A stretch of DNA of 64,000 nucleotides from Ectothiorhodospiraceae bacterium. Its GTDB lineage: Bacteria; Pseudomonadota; Gammaproteobacteria; Nitrococcales; Aquisalimonadaceae. The stretch spans positions 1 to 64,000 of the forward strand of contig JAFIFV010000037.1 in the NCBI GenBank assembly GCA_020831845.1. The letters run 5' to 3'. Under the pieces are notes generated by a model. The model worked only from the letters and a program-made list of their open reading frames with translations. It made no database searches and was not told where the DNA came from. Made by a program: the position numbers and the translations under genes. The stretch's first letter is position 1, and each line of letters starts with the position of its first letter. Below, piece by piece: positions 63,198 through 64,000 of this stretch.

Positions 63198-64000
63198 ACG
63201 TACTGAACGCCCTGATAAACCGTCGGCGCTTCCTTCAGGTCACGGGCGCGACCGCCGCGGTGGCCGCCGGAGGCGTCGGCCTGCAAGGGTTCAGCCCTGC
63301 GGCCGAGGGCCAGGTAGGGCGGAGCACGTCCGGCAATACCGTCGTCACCAAGAGCATCTGCCACCAGTGCCCGGCACGTTGCGGCATCAACGTCTACACG
63401 ACCAACGGCCGCGTTCACGCCATCTACGGCGACCCGGGCAACCCGATCGCCAACGGCAAGCTCTGCCCCAAGGGCCACCTGGGAACCTACCTGCTGTACG
63501 ACCCGGACCGCTTCAAGGGCCCCATGAAACGGACCAACCCGCGCAAGGGGCGCGACGAGGATCCCGGATTCGTGCCGATCTCCTGGGACGAAGCACTTGA
63601 TACCGTCGCCGAGCGTCTGAACCGGTTGCGGGAAAGCGGTGAATCCCACCGCTTCGCCCATTTCTACGGCCGTGGCTGGGGCAGCTCCGACGCCGGGCTG
63701 TACGGTGATTTCGGCAAGCTCTATGGCACACCGAATTCTGCCATCGGCCATGCGTCGATCTGCGCCGAGGGCTCCAAGCGCGCCAAGCAGGCTACCGACG
63801 GCAACAACTCCTACAACGCCTACGATTACCGCAACACCAACTACATCCTGAATTTCGGCGCCAGCTTCCTGGAGGCCTTCCGCCCCTACAACTACCTGAT
63901 GCAGGTCTGGGGCCACATGCGCTCCAAGAGCCCGCAGACGCGCATCACCACCATCGACGTGCGCATGAACCCCACCATGGCGGCCTCTGACCGGTATCTG
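63194..64000 (+). CDS. arxA: Arsenite oxidase catalytic subunit ArxA (Mo-bisMGD), cut by window end
   Basis: The first 269 codons. A Tat signal NRRRFLQVTGA (9-19) directs export of the folded cofactor protein. The 4Fe-4S motif is CHQCPARC plus Cys91 (C56-x2-C59-x3-C63-x27-C91). ASICAEGSK puts a Cys at 190, the position of the Mo-ligating Cys in the ArrA branch. GRGWG at 159-163 is the motif separating ArxA from ArrA respiratory arsenate reductase (GRY). It oxidises arsenite to arsenate in the periplasm, often anaerobically. ArxBCD should follow beyond 64000. Confidence 0.82.
   Translation, partial: MNVLNALINRRRFLQVTGATAAVAAGGVGLQGFSPAAEGQVGRSTSGNTVVTKSICHQCPARCGINVYTTNGRVHAIYGDPGNPIANGKLCPKGHLGTYLLYDPDRFKGPMKRTNPRKGRDEDPGFVPISWDEALDTVAERLNRLRESGESHRFAHFYGRGWGSSDAGLYGDFGKLYGTPNSAIGHASICAEGSKRAKQATDGNNSYNAYDYRNTNYILNFGASFLEAFRPYNYLMQVWGHMRSKSPQTRITTIDVRMNPTMAASDRYL

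Noticed and set aside
63194-64000. Tetrathionate, polysulfide or respiratory arsenate reductase for the Mo-pterin protein
   Set aside because: GRGWG in place of GRY and the arxXSR-arxB2 neighbourhood favour ArxA; not fully excluded on a partial gene.
1-64000. CRISPR arrays, tRNA, rRNA, tmRNA or 4.5S RNA genes, prophage
   Set aside because: No regularly spaced repeats, recognisable RNA signature or phage genes were seen by eye; covariance-model searches were not possible.

Overview
The window is a high-GC, tightly packed chromosomal segment from a gammaproteobacterium. The gene orders yigB-dnaQ-rnhA, minCDE, rpsP-rimM-trmD-rplS, argD-argF and pyrC-rnt-grxD-sodB are typical of that class. The presence of a box benzoate pathway and an arsenite oxidase (Arx-type) locus suggests a halophilic or alkaliphilic member of the Ectothiorhodospiraceae or a relative. 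That placement is inference; no rRNA or tRNA gene was seen.

Layout. 1-1012: the 5' end of an IS3-family transposase, the 3' remnant of a gene it appears to interrupt, and a small membrane-anchored protein, all less GC-rich than the rest. 1029-18938: housekeeping genes (CinA-like, yigB, dnaQ, rnhA, gloB, mltD, minEDC, htpG behind a sigma-32-type promoter, an acetolactate synthase, msrB, a FimL/ChpA-like protein, serB, and the rpsP-rimM-trmD-rplS operon).

19038-33655: an aromatic-acid island, all on the minus strand. It holds a DUF4863-benzoate-CoA ligase-hydrolase-DUF309 operon, a boxC-boxB-boxA-thioesterase operon, and livKHMGF followed by boxR (an HTH plus shikimate-kinase-like regulator). 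The likely flow is uptake by the Liv-type transporter, CoA activation by BclA, epoxidation by BoxAB and ring opening by BoxC, with BoxR sensing benzoyl-CoA. TGCA-containing inverted repeats overlap a near-consensus promoter ahead of boxC. No boxD is present.

33790-58143: more core genes (ffh, a CcsA-like protein, a CorC-family protein, cysS, lpxH, a 903-residue DUF349 protein, a GGDEF-EAL protein, argG, an alcohol dehydrogenase, pyrC, rnt, grxD, sodB, argD, argF, an orphan ABC ATPase, an AEC carrier, a Sel1 protein). Among them are a small exported protein behind a striking double operator and a pirin-like remnant.

58135-64000: an arx locus. arxR-arxS-arxX (sigma-54 activator, sensor kinase, periplasmic binding protein) run leftwards; arxB2 and arxA (Fe-S protein and Mo-pterin catalytic subunit, cut by the window edge) run rightwards. 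Between them lie two GTTAC-N6-GTAAC operators and a correctly spaced -24/-12 promoter, giving a complete circuit readable from sequence. This is the most distinctive system in the window.
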